From positions 1 through 64,000 of the forward strand of contig NZ_BSTM01000024.1 in assembly GCF_030269515.1 (NCBI RefSeq): a stretch of DNA of 64,000 nucleotides, written 5' to 3'. Shown piece by piece: positions 53,741 to 62,533 of this stretch. The position numbers and the translations under genes were made by a program. The number at the start of each line of letters is the position of its first letter. The first letter of the stretch is position 1. The notes under the pieces were generated by a model. The model made no database searches, had not been told where the DNA came from, and saw nothing but the letters and a program-made list of their open reading frames with translations. The DNA comes from Actinomadura sp. NBRC 104412 (lineage in GTDB: Bacteria; Actinomycetota; Actinomycetes; Streptosporangiales; Streptosporangiaceae).

Positions 53741-54574
53741 TCATCCGGGGACGCGGGTCACAGCGATCAGGTGGCCGCTGAGCCCGCGCAGGCCCGGCTC
53801 GGTCTCGGTGGCCCTGGCCGCCTGAAGGATGATCTCCTGGGACGCGGGGTCGTCCCACCGGTCGGACAGCTGCGGCAGCCAGCCCGCCAGCCCTTCGACC
53901 CCCACGATCTCCACCACGTCCAGGCCCGCGTCCAGGCACTCGCCGCGCAGCTCGTCGGGGTGGTGGAAGTAGGCGGTGGTGAACCAGCCGGGCCGGTCGC
54001 GCTCGTTGCGGTGCCGACCCGTGGCCAGGTCGTCCTCCACGATCCGCCGGAACTCCGGGTCGAACAGGAAACCGCGGGCCAGCCCGTCGAACAGCGACGC
54101 GAAACGTGAGATCGCGGCGGCGAAGACGGGTCCGCCGGGACGGACGGCGCGTCCCGCCTCGCGCAACGCCGCCACGCGGTCGTCCCGTCCGGTGAGGTGG
54201 TAGAGCGGGCCGAGCAGCAGGGCGCCGTCGAACGCCGAGTCGGGGACGGGCAGCTCCCGGGCGTCCCCGAGGGACGCGGTGAGGCCCGGGGCCGCTTCCG
54301 CCAGCCGCCGGGCCGCCTCCACATGCTCGGGGACGACGTCGAACAACCGGACCCGGTGCCCGTCGGCCACGAGCCAGGCCGCGTGCACACCGGTGCCGCC
54401 GCCGATGTCGAGGAGGTCGAGGGTCCGGCCGTCGCCCGCGAGATGCCGGCGCACGATCTCCTGGGTGCGCAGTAGCTCCAGCCGCCCGAAGCCGGAGGTG
54501 ATCCGCGCCCCCTCGTCGGCCGAACGGTAGTGCCGGATGATCTCAGGCGGGGTCTCGCGCGGGGTCTCGGGCAT
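53741..54574 (-). CDS. Class I SAM-dependent methyltransferase
   Basis: Predicted 277-residue methyltransferase. Motif I LLDIGGGTGVHAAWL (about 54-68), motif II RVRLFDVVPEHVEAARRL, and later LLLGPLYHLTGRDDRVAALR. Adjacent to the LysE-type exporter, 7 bp upstream on the same strand, suggesting an operon. Substrate unknown. Confidence 0.9.
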   Translation of the reverse strand: MPETPRETPPEIIRHYRSADEGARITSGFGRLELLRTQEIVRRHLAGDGRTLDLLDIGGGTGVHAAWLVADGHRVRLFDVVPEHVEAARRLAEAAPGLTASLGDARELPVPDSAFDGALLLGPLYHLTGRDDRVAALREAGRAVRPGGPVFAAAISRFASLFDGLARGFLFDPEFRRIVEDDLATGRHRNERDRPGWFTTAYFHHPDELRGECLDAGLDVVEIVGVEGLAGWLPQLSDRWDDPASQEIILQAARATETEPGLRGLSGHLIAVTRVPG

Positions 54575-54581
54575 GCCGTGC

Positions 54582-55226
54582 TCAGTCCTTCCGTCCGGTG
54601 GCCGCCACGGTCACCGCCAGGCCGATCATCATGAGCCCGCCGGTGCCGCCGACCACGGACAGGCGGCGCGGGGACCGTGCGAACCACTGGCGCGCGGTGG
54701 CGGCGGCCAGGCCCCACATGCTGTCGCACAGCAGCGCGATCAGGCAGAAGATCAGGCCGAACGTCATCATTTGCAGCGGCACGTGGCCGCGCGCGGGGTC
54801 GGCGAACTGCGGCAGCACCGCCGCGAAGAACACCAGCGTCTTGGGGTTGGTCACACCGACCACGAATCCCTGCCACAGCTCGCGTCTCCCGGCCGCGCGG
54901 GACGCGGCGCCCAGCTCGTCCAGCGCGCCCTCCAGGGAACGGCGGTGCCGGAACGCCTGGACGCCCAGGTAGCACAGGTACGCGGCACCGGCCAGCTTGA
55001 GGACCGTGAACAGCAGCGCGGAACGCTCGATGACCGACCCGACCCCGAGCCCCACCGCCACGACCGCCACCAGCGCGCCGAGCTCGTTGCCGACGACGCT
55101 GGTCAGCGCCGTCCGCCGGCCGTGCGCCAGGGCCCGGCCGACCACGAAGAGAACGCTCGGGCCGGGGATCACGATGATCACCACGGCGATCGCCGAGAAC
55201 CCCAGCACCTGCTCGATCGAGACCAT
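54582..55226 (-). CDS. LysE/RhtB-family amino acid exporter
   Basis: Predicted 214-residue membrane protein with six helices. Motifs VIIVIPGPSVLFVVGRALAHG (about 18-38) and GFVVGVTNPKTLVFFAAVLPQF are typical for LysE/RhtB. The final helix MIGLAVTVAATG ends with a basic tail. Start ATG 55226 gives the standard length; an upstream ATG adds 12 non-family residues. Exports amino acids or related metabolites. Confidence 0.92.
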   Translation of the reverse strand: MVSIEQVLGFSAIAVVIIVIPGPSVLFVVGRALAHGRRTALTSVVGNELGALVAVVAVGLGVGSVIERSALLFTVLKLAGAAYLCYLGVQAFRHRRSLEGALDELGAASRAAGRRELWQGFVVGVTNPKTLVFFAAVLPQFADPARGHVPLQMMTFGLIFCLIALLCDSMWGLAAATARQWFARSPRRLSVVGGTGGLMMIGLAVTVAATGRKD

Positions 55227-55298
55227 CCCCGCACTGTAGGCACGGCGGGACGCGGCTCGCATCGCATTATCCGGGCCATGACCAGGCCCGATCCCGTG

Positions 55299-56525
55299 TC
55301 ATGCCTCCGGCGAGGCGGCGCCCCCATCGGCGAAGGACGCGGCGAGGTCGAGCAGCGTGCGGTCGGTGCCGCGGGGGCCGACCGCGCAAAGGCCGACCGG
55401 GAGCGCGTCCACCGGCGCCATGGGCATCACCACGGCGGGCAGTCCGGCGATCGAGGACAGGCTGGTCAGGCGTAGCGTCCTGAAGCGGTACTCCTCCATC
55501 GCGGCGCGTTCCAGGCCCACGAGCGGCGCCGGGGCGGTCGCGGCCGGCAGGAGGAGCACCGTGCCCGGCTCGAGCGCCGCGTACAGCACGCCGCGCGCCT
55601 CGTCCAGAAGGGCCTCGGAGGTCTCGCGGTCGCGCGGGTCCAGGTCGCGGCCGAGCGCGAACCGCGCCATCACGCCCTCGCCCAGCGAACCGGGGTGCGC
55701 CTCGATCCACGCGCCGTGCTCCGCCCACGCCTGTGCGGCCTGGACGGCACGGAACGCCGCGAACCACGTCTCCACGCGTCCACCGAGCAGCGACTCCACA
55801 CGCCGTACCTTGCCGGCGCGACGCTCGGCCAGCGTGCGGGCGGCCTCCTCGAAGGTCGCCCGGGTCGCGGGTTCGGCCAGCTCCAGCACGTCCTCGGCGA
55901 TCAGGAAGGTGCGGACGGGCTCGACCTCGGCGGGCGGGAGGAGCACGTCGCCCGCCCGCCGGAGCAGCCCGGCGTCGCGGGCGAACCAGCCCACCGTGTC
56001 GAACGAGGACGCCAGCGGCTGCAACCCTTCCGTGGACACCACACCATGCGTGGGACGCAACCCGAACAGCCGGCAGTGCGAGGCCGGGACACGTACCGAA
56101 CCCGCGGTGTCCGTGCCCAGCCCGAGGTCGACCACGCCGAGCGCGACCGCCGACGCGGAACCGTTGCTGGAACCTCCGGTGATACGGCCCGGCGCCGCGG
56201 GATTGGGCGGGGTGCCGTAGTGCTTGTTCGTGCCGTTCAGGCTGAAGGCGAGCTCATCGGTCTGCGTGATCCCCGTGATGTCCGCGCCGGCGTCCAGGAG
56301 CGCCTGCACGGCCCAGGCGTTGCGTTCCTGTACGGGCGCCTCCGCGAGCCAGTCGGGATTGCCCGCGCCGATCCGCTGCCCCGCGACCGCGTAGAGATCC
56401 TTGACGGCGACCCTGGTCCCGGCAAGCGGCCCGCTGCCGGAGCCGCGCACCAGGGGATCCCCCTTCACCCTCCAGACCGGGCCGGGAACCTGCCCGGCCA
56501 GGGACTCACCCTTACGTCCATCCAC
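55299..56525 (-). CDS. Amidase-signature family hydrolase
   Basis: Predicted 408-residue amidase. The Ser-cisSer-Lys triad: Lys in RVAVKDLYA (about 43), cis-Ser in GGSSNGSASAVALGVVDLG and the nucleophile Ser in GTDTAGSVRVPAS. Shorter than GatA (about 490), so not a tRNA amidotransferase. Substrate unknown. Close to LysE gene (72 bp) on the same strand. Confidence 0.92.
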   Translation of the reverse strand: MDGRKGESLAGQVPGPVWRVKGDPLVRGSGSGPLAGTRVAVKDLYAVAGQRIGAGNPDWLAEAPVQERNAWAVQALLDAGADITGITQTDELAFSLNGTNKHYGTPPNPAAPGRITGGSSNGSASAVALGVVDLGLGTDTAGSVRVPASHCRLFGLRPTHGVVSTEGLQPLASSFDTVGWFARDAGLLRRAGDVLLPPAEVEPVRTFLIAEDVLELAEPATRATFEEAARTLAERRAGKVRRVESLLGGRVETWFAAFRAVQAAQAWAEHGAWIEAHPGSLGEGVMARFALGRDLDPRDRETSEALLDEARGVLYAALEPGTVLLLPAATAPAPLVGLERAAMEEYRFRTLRLTSLSSIAGLPAVVMPMAPVDALPVGLCAVGPRGTDRTLLDLAASFADGGAASPEA

Positions 56526-56570
56526 GGTCAGGCACCGTACCAGGCGTCCCGGACCCCGACGAGGGAGGAC

Positions 56571-57242
56571 TCAGGCGAGAGCCGTCCAGTTCCCTTCGCG
56601 CCACACCATGAGGTCGCGGGTCAGCAGGTGGCCTGGTGGAACGTCCCATGCCGGGTCGTCGTCCTCGTCCCGGTCCTCCGACCACACCCGCTCGACGGCC
56701 CAGCGCAGCTTGTCCAGGCCGTCGGGGTGGGCCGTGCCGGACGCGACGAACACGTCCCTGGCGGGCGTCGCCACCACCAGATCGCCCTCCACGTCCTGGG
56801 CCAGCTTTTCCAGGAACCCGTCGTCCAGGATCAGTCCCGCCTCGAGCCCGGCCACCGCACCGGCCTCCGGGGGCGGGGCCGTGGAGCCGGGGCCGAGCGA
56901 GACCGTCACGGCGCGGGCGTCCGGGTACCAGCTCATCCGCAGGTCGGGACGGAGATTGCGGAGGTTCACCGTCGCCAGGCGGCGCAGGTCCCCGGGGTCG
57001 ATCCCCAGTTCCGCGCAATGCCTGCGGGCGACGTGCTCGTACCGCCGTCCCCCGAGTTCGGGACGCAGCGACCCGGCGCCCGGCTCACCCGCCGACTCCA
57101 GCGCGTAGGTGACGTACAGGTCGCCCGCGAACGGGTCGCGGATCGGCTCCTCCTCCGCCGGCAGCGGGAACTCCAACTGCACCTCCGCCGGCACCCGTGC
57201 CTTCATCATCGGGACGATGAGACTGGTCCGCGGCTCGGTCAC
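56571..57242 (-). CDS. DUF1444/YtpQ-like protein
   Basis: Predicted 223-residue soluble protein with pieces such as LSAL... absent; visible features are FAGDLYVTYALESAG (start), LGIDPGDLRRLATVNLRNL, and GLEAGLILDDGFLEKLAQDV then DVFVASGTAHPDGLDKLR. These match the YtpQ/DUF1444 pattern loosely. GTG 57242 follows AGGAGG with 8-nt spacing. It lies 89 bp from cobQ and 46 bp from the amidase gene. Function unknown. Confidence 0.65.
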   Translation of the reverse strand: MTEPRTSLIVPMMKARVPAEVQLEFPLPAEEEPIRDPFAGDLYVTYALESAGEPGAGSLRPELGGRRYEHVARRHCAELGIDPGDLRRLATVNLRNLRPDLRMSWYPDARAVTVSLGPGSTAPPPEAGAVAGLEAGLILDDGFLEKLAQDVEGDLVVATPARDVFVASGTAHPDGLDKLRWAVERVWSEDRDEDDDPAWDVPPGHLLTRDLMVWREGNWTALA

Positions 57243-57330
57243 GGCACGATCCTCCTGAGGCCGGTGAGGTTCCGAGCGGATCACACTACCGGCCCGCGCA
57301 CCCCCAGGCGCCCCAAGCACACGCCGTGAA

Positions 57331-58827
57331 TCACCGGTCTCCGCCGGCGGGCGGGACGACCGGCAGGCCCCGGGGCGCTCCATGCTCGATCAGCCGCCAG
57401 ATCGCCTCGGTGTCCAGGTGCTCCTCGACCAGATCGCCGAGCGCGTCCAGCGCCGCCTCGCGCAACGCCGAGAACTCGACGTCCGGAGCGGGGGTGAAGT
57501 CCCGTCCCGCCCGGCGCGCCACATCGGCCAGGAATGCGCGGCGGAAACCGTCGTTCTCCATCGCCCCGTGCCAGGCGGTCCCCCACACCGCGCCCACGCG
57601 GCACCCGTCCAGGAACGGCTCCCCGCCTTCCACCTCCACGATCCCGTGATGGATCTCGTACGCGGTGACCGGCTCCCCGTAGGCCCGTCCGCGCGGGCGC
57701 CCGAGCGTCTTCTCGCCCTCGAACACCACCCTGGCGGGCAGCAGCCCGAGCCCTTCGACGCTTCCTTCCCCCGACTCGTATCCGTCCTCGATATGCCGGG
57801 CCATCATCTGGAAGCCACCGCAGATCCCGAGCAGCGGCCGTCCCTCGTCCGCACGCCGCTTGATCTCGTCCGCGATCCCCCGCTCACGCAGCCAGCGCAG
57901 GTCCGCCACCGTCGCCCGGGAGCCCGGCAGCACCACCAGGTCCGCGTCGGCGAGGTCACCCGCGTTCACCGCGTACCGCACCACGACGCCCGGTTCGCAG
58001 CCCAGCGCGTCAAGGTCCGTGAAATTGGAGATCCTTGGGAACCGGACGACCGCGATTCGCAACGATTCCCTGCCATAGGGCGCGGTCGCCTCGGCACTCG
58101 GCCTCTCCAGCGCCAGCGAGTCTTCGGCGTCCAGACGCAACCCCGGTTTCCACGGAAGCACCCCGAACGTGGGCCGTCCGGTCAGCTCGGTGAGCCTCCG
58201 CACCCCGGGACGCAGCAGTTCCTCCGCACCGCGGAACTTGTTGATGACGAATCCCGCGACCAACGCCTGATCCGCCTCGTCCAGCAACGCCACCGTCCCG
58301 TAAAGGGAGGCGAAGACGCCGCCGCGGTCGATGTCCCCGACCACGACCACCGGCAGTTCCGCGGCGCGCGCCAGCCCCATGTTGACGATGTCCCCCGCCC
58401 GCAGATTGATCTCCGCCGGGCTCCCGGCCCCCTCGCAGATCACCACGTCGAACTCGGCCCGGAGCTCCGCGAGGCTCTCCCCCACGATCCTTCGCAGCCG
58501 CTCCTTGTGCCGCCCGTACTCCAGCGCGTCCACCTCGGCCACCGGACGTCCCAGAACGACCACCTGGCTGCGCCGATCGCTCCCGGGCTTGAGCAGCACG
58601 GGGTTCATGACCGCCCGCGCCTCGACCCCCGCCGCCTGGGCCTGCATGTACTGGGCCCGGCCGATCTCGGCGCCGTCCGCGGTCACCATCGAATTGAGCG
58701 ACATGTTCTGCGCCTTGAACGGCGCCACCTTCACTCCGCGCCGCGCAAGCCAGCGGCACAACCCCGCCGCCACAACGCTCTTGCCCGCGTCCGACGTCGT
58801 CCCGGCGACCAGAAGACCGCCGCTCAA
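57331..58827 (-). CDS. cobQ: Cobyric acid synthase
   Basis: Predicted 498-residue glutamine amidotransferase making four amidations (b, d, e and g). Motifs: P-loop-like [16 protein letters not shown] (7-22), [26 protein letters not shown] and, in the glutaminase domain, [14 protein letters not shown] with catalytic Cys and VEVEGG/YEIHHG His. The start is TTG at 58827, overlapping the cobD stop (TTGA); no ATG lies before the conserved [10 protein letters not shown]. Downstream of cobD in one operon. Confidence 0.95.
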   Translation of the reverse strand: MSGGLLVAGTTSDAGKSVVAAGLCRWLARRGVKVAPFKAQNMSLNSMVTADGAEIGRAQYMQAQAAGVEARAVMNPVLLKPGSDRRSQVVVLGRPVAEVDALEYGRHKERLRRIVGESLAELRAEFDVVICEGAGSPAEINLRAGDIVNMGLARAAELPVVVVGDIDRGGVFASLYGTVALLDEADQALVAGFVINKFRGAEELLRPGVRRLTELTGRPTFGVLPWKPGLRLDAEDSLALERPSAEATAPYGRESLRIAVVRFPRISNFTDLDALGCEPGVVVRYAVNAGDLADADLVVLPGSRATVADLRWLRERGIADEIKRRADEGRPLLGICGGFQMMARHIEDGYESGEGSVEGLGLLPARVVFEGEKTLGRPRGRAYGEPVTAYEIHHGIVEVEGGEPFLDGCRVGAVWGTAWHGAMENDGFRRAFLADVARRAGRDFTPAPDVEFSALREAALDALGDLVEEHLDTEAIWRLIEHGAPRGLPVVPPAGGDR

Positions 58828-59732
58828 CGCCTCGCGCCGATCACCAACGCGGCCAGCCCCGCCACCGCCGCCGACAGCCGGACCGCTTTCCGCACGTCCC
58901 TCACCTCGGGCGCCCGGCCGTCCCCCATCTCGTCCCGCCGTTCGGTGATCCCACCGTAGGAATTGACACCCCCGAGCCTCACTCCGAGCGCACCCGCGAA
59001 GGCGGCCTCGCACCTCCCCGCGTTAGGACTCGGATGCCGCCCGCCGTCCCTTATCAGGACCCTGAGCGCGTCCGGCGCCCTGCGTCCCGCGGCGATGACC
59101 GCGAGCACCCCGGTCACCCGCGCGGGCACCCAATTGAGCACGTCATCCAGCCGGGCCGCCGCCCACCCGAACCTTTCGTACCGTTCACTCCTATAACCCA
59201 CCATGGAATCCAGCGTGTTGGCCGCCCGATAAGCCAACAACCCCGGCACGCCCCCTACCAGCCCCCAGAACAACGGAGCCACCACCGCATCGGACGTGTT
59301 CTCCGCCACCGATTCCACGGTCGCCCGAGCCAATTCATCCACCCCAAGCCCGGCCGGATCCCGCGCACAAAGATGCGAAAGCAGTTCCCTCCCCCTCTCA
59401 ACGTCCCCCTCCTCCAGGACCCGCGCCATCCTCAACCCCTCCCGCCCCAGAGAGGTCCCACCCAGAACCACCCACGTAGCCAGCGCCGTACTCCCCACCC
59501 GCCAAACAGCCCGGCCCCGCGTCCAACGCTCCACCAGAGCCCCGACCCCCGCCGCACCCCCGACCAACACCCCCGCATACAAGGCACCCCGCCCCCGGTC
59601 ATCCTTGTAAAGCCGCCGCTCCAAAGCCTTCGCCACCTGACCGAAAGCGGCCACCGGATGCCCCCGCCGCGGATCCCCGAACACCACGTCCAAGGCCATC
59701 CCGAGCAGCAACCCCTCCCGCGAGCCCCGCAT
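58824..59732 (-). CDS. cobD: Adenosylcobinamide-phosphate synthase (CobD/CbiB)
   Basis: Predicted 302-residue integral membrane enzyme joining aminopropanol phosphate to cobyric acid. Motifs [17 protein letters not shown] (about 15-31), [38 protein letters not shown] and [18 protein letters not shown] 59732 follows GGGAGGGG. It starts a two-gene operon with cobQ. No riboswitch core is seen upstream. Confidence 0.95.
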   Translation of the reverse strand: MRGSREGLLLGMALDVVFGDPRRGHPVAAFGQVAKALERRLYKDDRGRGALYAGVLVGGAAGVGALVERWTRGRAVWRVGSTALATWVVLGGTSLGREGLRMARVLEEGDVERGRELLSHLCARDPAGLGVDELARATVESVAENTSDAVVAPLFWGLVGGVPGLLAYRAANTLDSMVGYRSERYERFGWAAARLDDVLNWVPARVTGVLAVIAAGRRAPDALRVLIRDGGRHPSPNAGRCEAAFAGALGVRLGGVNSYGGITERRDEMGDGRAPEVRDVRKAVRLSAAVAGLAALVIGARR

Positions 59733-59909
59733 CCAACCCCTCCCCACCCGAGTCCGGTACGCGACAGCCCAAATCGCCCCGGCATCACGCCCAGAACATA
59801 CCGGCGCCCCACGCCCCATCCGGCTACCCTCAAGGCCACTGCCAGGGCCATCTCCCAGATACGCCCGTGCGAAGACCACGGGTCGCGCTCTACACTCAGG
59901 GCCCAGCAG

Positions 59910-59983
59910 GCGCCCATAGCTCAGCCGGACAGAGCATCGGTCTTCTAAACCGACGGTCGGGGGTTCGAATCCCTCTGGGCGCG
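59910..59983 (+). tRNA. tRNA-Arg (anticodon TCT)
   Basis: A 74-nt cloverleaf: acceptor GCGCCCA pairs with TGGGCGC at 59976-59982 plus discriminator G; D-arm AGCTCAGCCGGACAGAGC; anticodon arm CGGT-CTTCTAA-ACCG with TCT; T-arm GGGGGTTCGAATCCC. CCA is not encoded. A TACACT -10-like box lies about 14-19 nt upstream. Decodes AGA, a rare codon in high-GC genomes. Confidence 0.97.
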
Positions 59984-59990
59984 CCCTCCC

Positions 59991-60020
59991 CGCCCAGCAA
60001 AACCGCTACTGAGCTGGGCG
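59991..60020 (+). terminator. Possible hairpin terminator after tRNA-Arg
   Basis: CGCCCAGC (59991-59998) pairs with GCTGGGCG (60013-60020) around a 14-nt loop, a few bases after the tRNA. There is no T run. It fits termination of the tRNA transcript. Confidence 0.45.
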
Positions 60021-60115
60021 CAGATCAAAAGGTCGGGCTGATGGCGCTCGCCCAAGTGACACGGTGTCCGTCTACTGAGCGGCAGGCGCTCCGGGGGCCG
60101 CTCTGCTGCGCAGGA

Positions 60116-60286
60116 TCAGCGATGCTCGGCAAGCGCGGCCTTAAGCGCCTCACGACTGACCACCAAGTTCGGCCCGTGAGGATCCTTACTGTCGCGGATG
60201 CCCACGGCCTCACCAAGGCGAGCCAACTCCACGCAGTCGGACCCGCCCTGCGTCCCGCTGTAACTACTCTTCCGCCACACCGTCAC
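60116..60286 (-). CDS. DUF397 protein, array copy 1
   Basis: A 56-residue DUF397 protein: VTVWRKSSYSGTQGGSDCV, then ARLGEAVGIRDSKDPHGPN and SREALKAALAEHR. GTG 60286 has GGAGGAGGG about 8 nt upstream. Nearly identical to copy 2 next door; one of four copies on the minus strand that follow an XRE-DUF5753 gene. Confidence 0.9.
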   Translation of the reverse strand: MTVWRKSSYSGTQGGSDCVELARLGEAVGIRDSKDPHGPNLVVSREALKAALAEHR

Positions 60287-60399
60287 TATGAAATCCCTCC
60301 TCCAAGACCCTCTGGATCAAGTCACGCGACTGCACTGCGGCAACGTTGCGACCCCCGACTGAGCAGCAGGCGCTCCGGGGGCCGCTCTGCTGCGCAGGA

Positions 60400-60570
60400 T
60401 CAGCGATGCTCGGCAAGCGCGGCCTTCAGCGCCTCACGGCTGACCACCAACTTCGGCCCGTGAGGGTCCTTACTGTCGCGGATACCCACGGCCTCACCAA
60501 GGCGGGCCAACTCGACGCAATCGGACCCGCCGGTCGTCCCGCTGTAACTACTCTTCCGCCACACCGTCAC
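60400..60570 (-). CDS. DUF397 protein, array copy 2
   Basis: A 56-residue DUF397 protein differing from copy 1 at a few sites (GTTGGSD; HGPK). It lies exactly 284 bp from copy 1. GTG 60570 follows GGAGGAGGG. Standard length and motifs, so functional by inspection. Confidence 0.9.
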   Translation of the reverse strand: MTVWRKSSYSGTTGGSDCVELARLGEAVGIRDSKDPHGPKLVVSREALKAALAEHR

Positions 60571-60667
60571 TGTGGAATCCCTCCTCCACCACCCTTTGGA
60601 TCAGGTCTCACGACTGCACCCCCCAACTGAGCGGCAGGTGCTCCGGGGGTCGCTTTGCTGGGCAGGG

Positions 60668-60853
60668 TCAGCGGTGCTCGGCAAGCGCGGCCTTCAGCGC
60701 CTCACGGCTGACCACCGACTTCGGCCCATGAGGGTCCTTACTGTCGCGGATACCCACGGCCCCACCGATGCGGGCGAGTTCAACACAGTCGGACCCGCTC
60801 GTCGTCCCGCTGTAACTACTCTTCCGCCACCCTTTGTCGCGACTGCCCCCCAA
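60668..60853 (-). CDS. DUF397 protein, array copy 3, with altered start region
   Basis: From KGWRKSSYSGTTSGSDCV onward it matches the other copies, but the GTGACGGTG start and the GGAGGAGGG site found in copies 1 and 2 are gone: the upstream spacer is joined directly at the WRKSS codons. A TTG at 60853 would read GGSRDKG before the conserved part, without a clear ribosome site. It may be untranslated or weakly translated. Confidence 0.6.
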   Translation of the reverse strand: MGGSRDKGWRKSSYSGTTSGSDCVELARIGGAVGIRDSKDPHGPKSVVSREALKAALAEHR

Positions 60854-60894
60854 CTGAGCGGCAGGCGCTCCGGGGGTCGCTCTGTTGCGCAGGA

Positions 60895-61068
60895 TCAGCG
60901 ATGCCCGGCGAGCACGGCCTTCAGCGCCTCACGGCTGACCACCAAGATCGGCCCGTGAGGGTCCTTACTGTCGCGGATACCCACGGCCTCACCAAGGCGG
61001 GCCAACTCGACACAGCTGGAGCCGCTCTGCGTCCCGCTGTAACTACTCTTCCGCCACATCATCGTCAC
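60895..61068 (-). CDS. DUF397 protein, array copy 4
   Basis: A 57-residue DUF397 protein (VTMMWRKSSYSGTQSGSSCV, ARLGEAVGIRDSKDPHGPI, REALKAVLAGHR). Start GTG 61068 lies inside the last codons of the XRE gene, with GGAGG about 9 nt upstream. It is the copy adjacent to the regulator and so may be the ancestral one. Confidence 0.88.
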   Translation of the reverse strand: MTMMWRKSSYSGTQSGSSCVELARLGEAVGIRDSKDPHGPILVVSREALKAVLAGHR

Positions 61069-61875
61069 TCTGGAACGCCTCCTCCATGACCCTTCGGATC
61101 AAGGCTACGCTCTGCCCAGCGGGAAGAACAGCGCCCATGATCCGCGTAAACAGGATCGCGAATTCTGCGACCTCGCGGGGAGACGATATAAGGCGCCCGC
61201 CACCCAACGATTCGGTGTAGGCCACTTCGCCGAAGTCGTCGCCGGTCAGCAGCGTCAAGGCACCGTCCAGACCAGGGTAGGCGCCCGTGTCGAAGGTTGC
61301 TGGGATGACGTGGACGAGAACGTTGTCTCGCTCGGCGACCTTGAGGACATGTGACAGCTGGTCCCGCATGATGGCGGGCGAGCCAATCGGCCGTCGGAGC
61401 ACTTCCTCGTCCAGAACGGCGGTGACGAACGCGCGATCCAGAATCGACTGACGTGCCATTCGCTCGGCCACGTCCTCCTCGACCTTGGGTGACCCGCCGC
61501 CGATCAGCAACGCCCGAGCATAGTCCTCCGTCTGGAACAGAGGCTGGATCAATTTCGGTTCAAAAGCCCGATGAGTCGAGAATCCTGCTCGAAGCCCTTC
61601 ATGTCGGCGAGCCACTGGGGTCGGTGGCCGATGCTGGCGAAGAACACCATGCGCTCGAAGTGGCCGCCCGTCTCCCATGCCACATCGAGCAGGTGAGCCT
61701 GCTTCGCGTCGAGTCGCTCCTTGCCGGTTTCGATCTTGGAAACCGTGGACTTGGACGCGCCGATGATCCGTCCCAGCGACTCACCTGACAGGCCGCGTTG
61801 CTCGCGGCAATGCCTCAGATAGACGGCTATCTCGTTCCACAGGCTCGCCTTCGGATCGAGCGGTGAGCTGCCCAT
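61043..61875 (-). pseudogene. XRE-DUF5753 regulator with frameshift
   Basis: The first part (ATG 61875, after AGGGGGA) encodes an XRE helix-turn-helix (SGESLGRIIGASKSTVSKIE) and a DUF5753 start up to MKGFEQDSRLIG, then stops at 61549. The remainder continues in another frame (RAFEPKLIQPLFQTEDYARAL, HVIPATFDTGAYPGLDGAL) to 61043. One missing base near 61570 (CATCGG for CATCCGG on the minus strand) explains the break. It could be a true pseudogene or a sequencing error. Confidence 0.8.
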
Positions 61876-62081
61876 TGCCAGTCCCCCTTGGTTTTCGATC
61901 GTTTCCGATCGCCGTGCACAGTCGAACGGTAACGCCAATGGCGTGAAGGTAAAGGCCGGACAACGAAAGATTCGGACCCGGAGGGCGGGATGTCGGAAAC
62001 GATCCTTTTGTCCCTGCCGGGATTCGTAGCCCGGCCGTCGGCAAGCGGGCAGGGCGGCCTACCCACCAAGGACATGAACGG

Positions 62082-62519
62082 ATGACCACGGCAAGCATGA
62101 TCGAAAATCTGGAATGGAGCGCGCTGCCCGTCCGCAGCCTCGCGCAATCGTGGCGCATCCTGCTGACCTCGCGCATGGAGCGCCATCCGGCCATTTCCGG
62201 TGAGCTGGCCTACGACATCCTCGTCACCGCATCAGAGCTGATCACCAACGCCGTGGAGCACGCGCCGCCCGACGACCCGATCACCCTGCGAGTACGGCTC
62301 GCCGAGAGCTGGGCGTGGCTGGGCCTGTGGGACGCGTCCAACAGGCCGCCCACGCCTAAGCCTTTCCCCCAAGAGGCCGCCGATCTGGACGGCATCGTAG
62401 CCGCTCTTCATGAGAACGGCCGCGGGCTACAGATCGTCACGGCCCTCGCATCCGATCAGGGGGTCCAGTTCACTCCGCCCAAAGGAAAATGGGTCTGGTC
62501 CAGTTTCCAATTCACGTGA
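62082..62519 (+). CDS. Anti-sigma-type ATP-binding regulatory protein
   Basis: Predicted 145-residue GHKL domain protein: N-box SELITNAVEHAPPDDP (about 50-65), G1 LGLWDASNRPP and G2 ENGRGLQIVTALASDQG. Divergent from the XRE-DUF5753 locus, the same order as at 30176-32079. Probably a partner-switch component with that regulator. ATG 62082 follows AAGGA. Confidence 0.88.
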   Translation: MTTASMIENLEWSALPVRSLAQSWRILLTSRMERHPAISGELAYDILVTASELITNAVEHAPPDDPITLRVRLAESWAWLGLWDASNRPPTPKPFPQEAADLDGIVAALHENGRGLQIVTALASDQGVQFTPPKGKWVWSSFQFT

Positions 62520-62533
62520 CCACGTCCTGGCTG

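Larger units (their letters stand above)
60080..61070 (-). repeat. Tandem array of four DUF397 gene units
   Basis: Stop codons occur at 60116, 60400, 60668 and 60895, giving spacings of 284, 268 and 227 bp. Spacers share the block GGCGCTCCGGGGG and GCGCAGGATCAGCG. The shrinking spacing reflects deletions near gene starts. A single original gene has probably been copied by unequal recombination. Confidence 0.85.

Noticed and set aside
59733-59909. Third cobalamin riboswitch before cobD
   Set aside because: No B12 box or CCGCAACTGT core in the leftward RNA.
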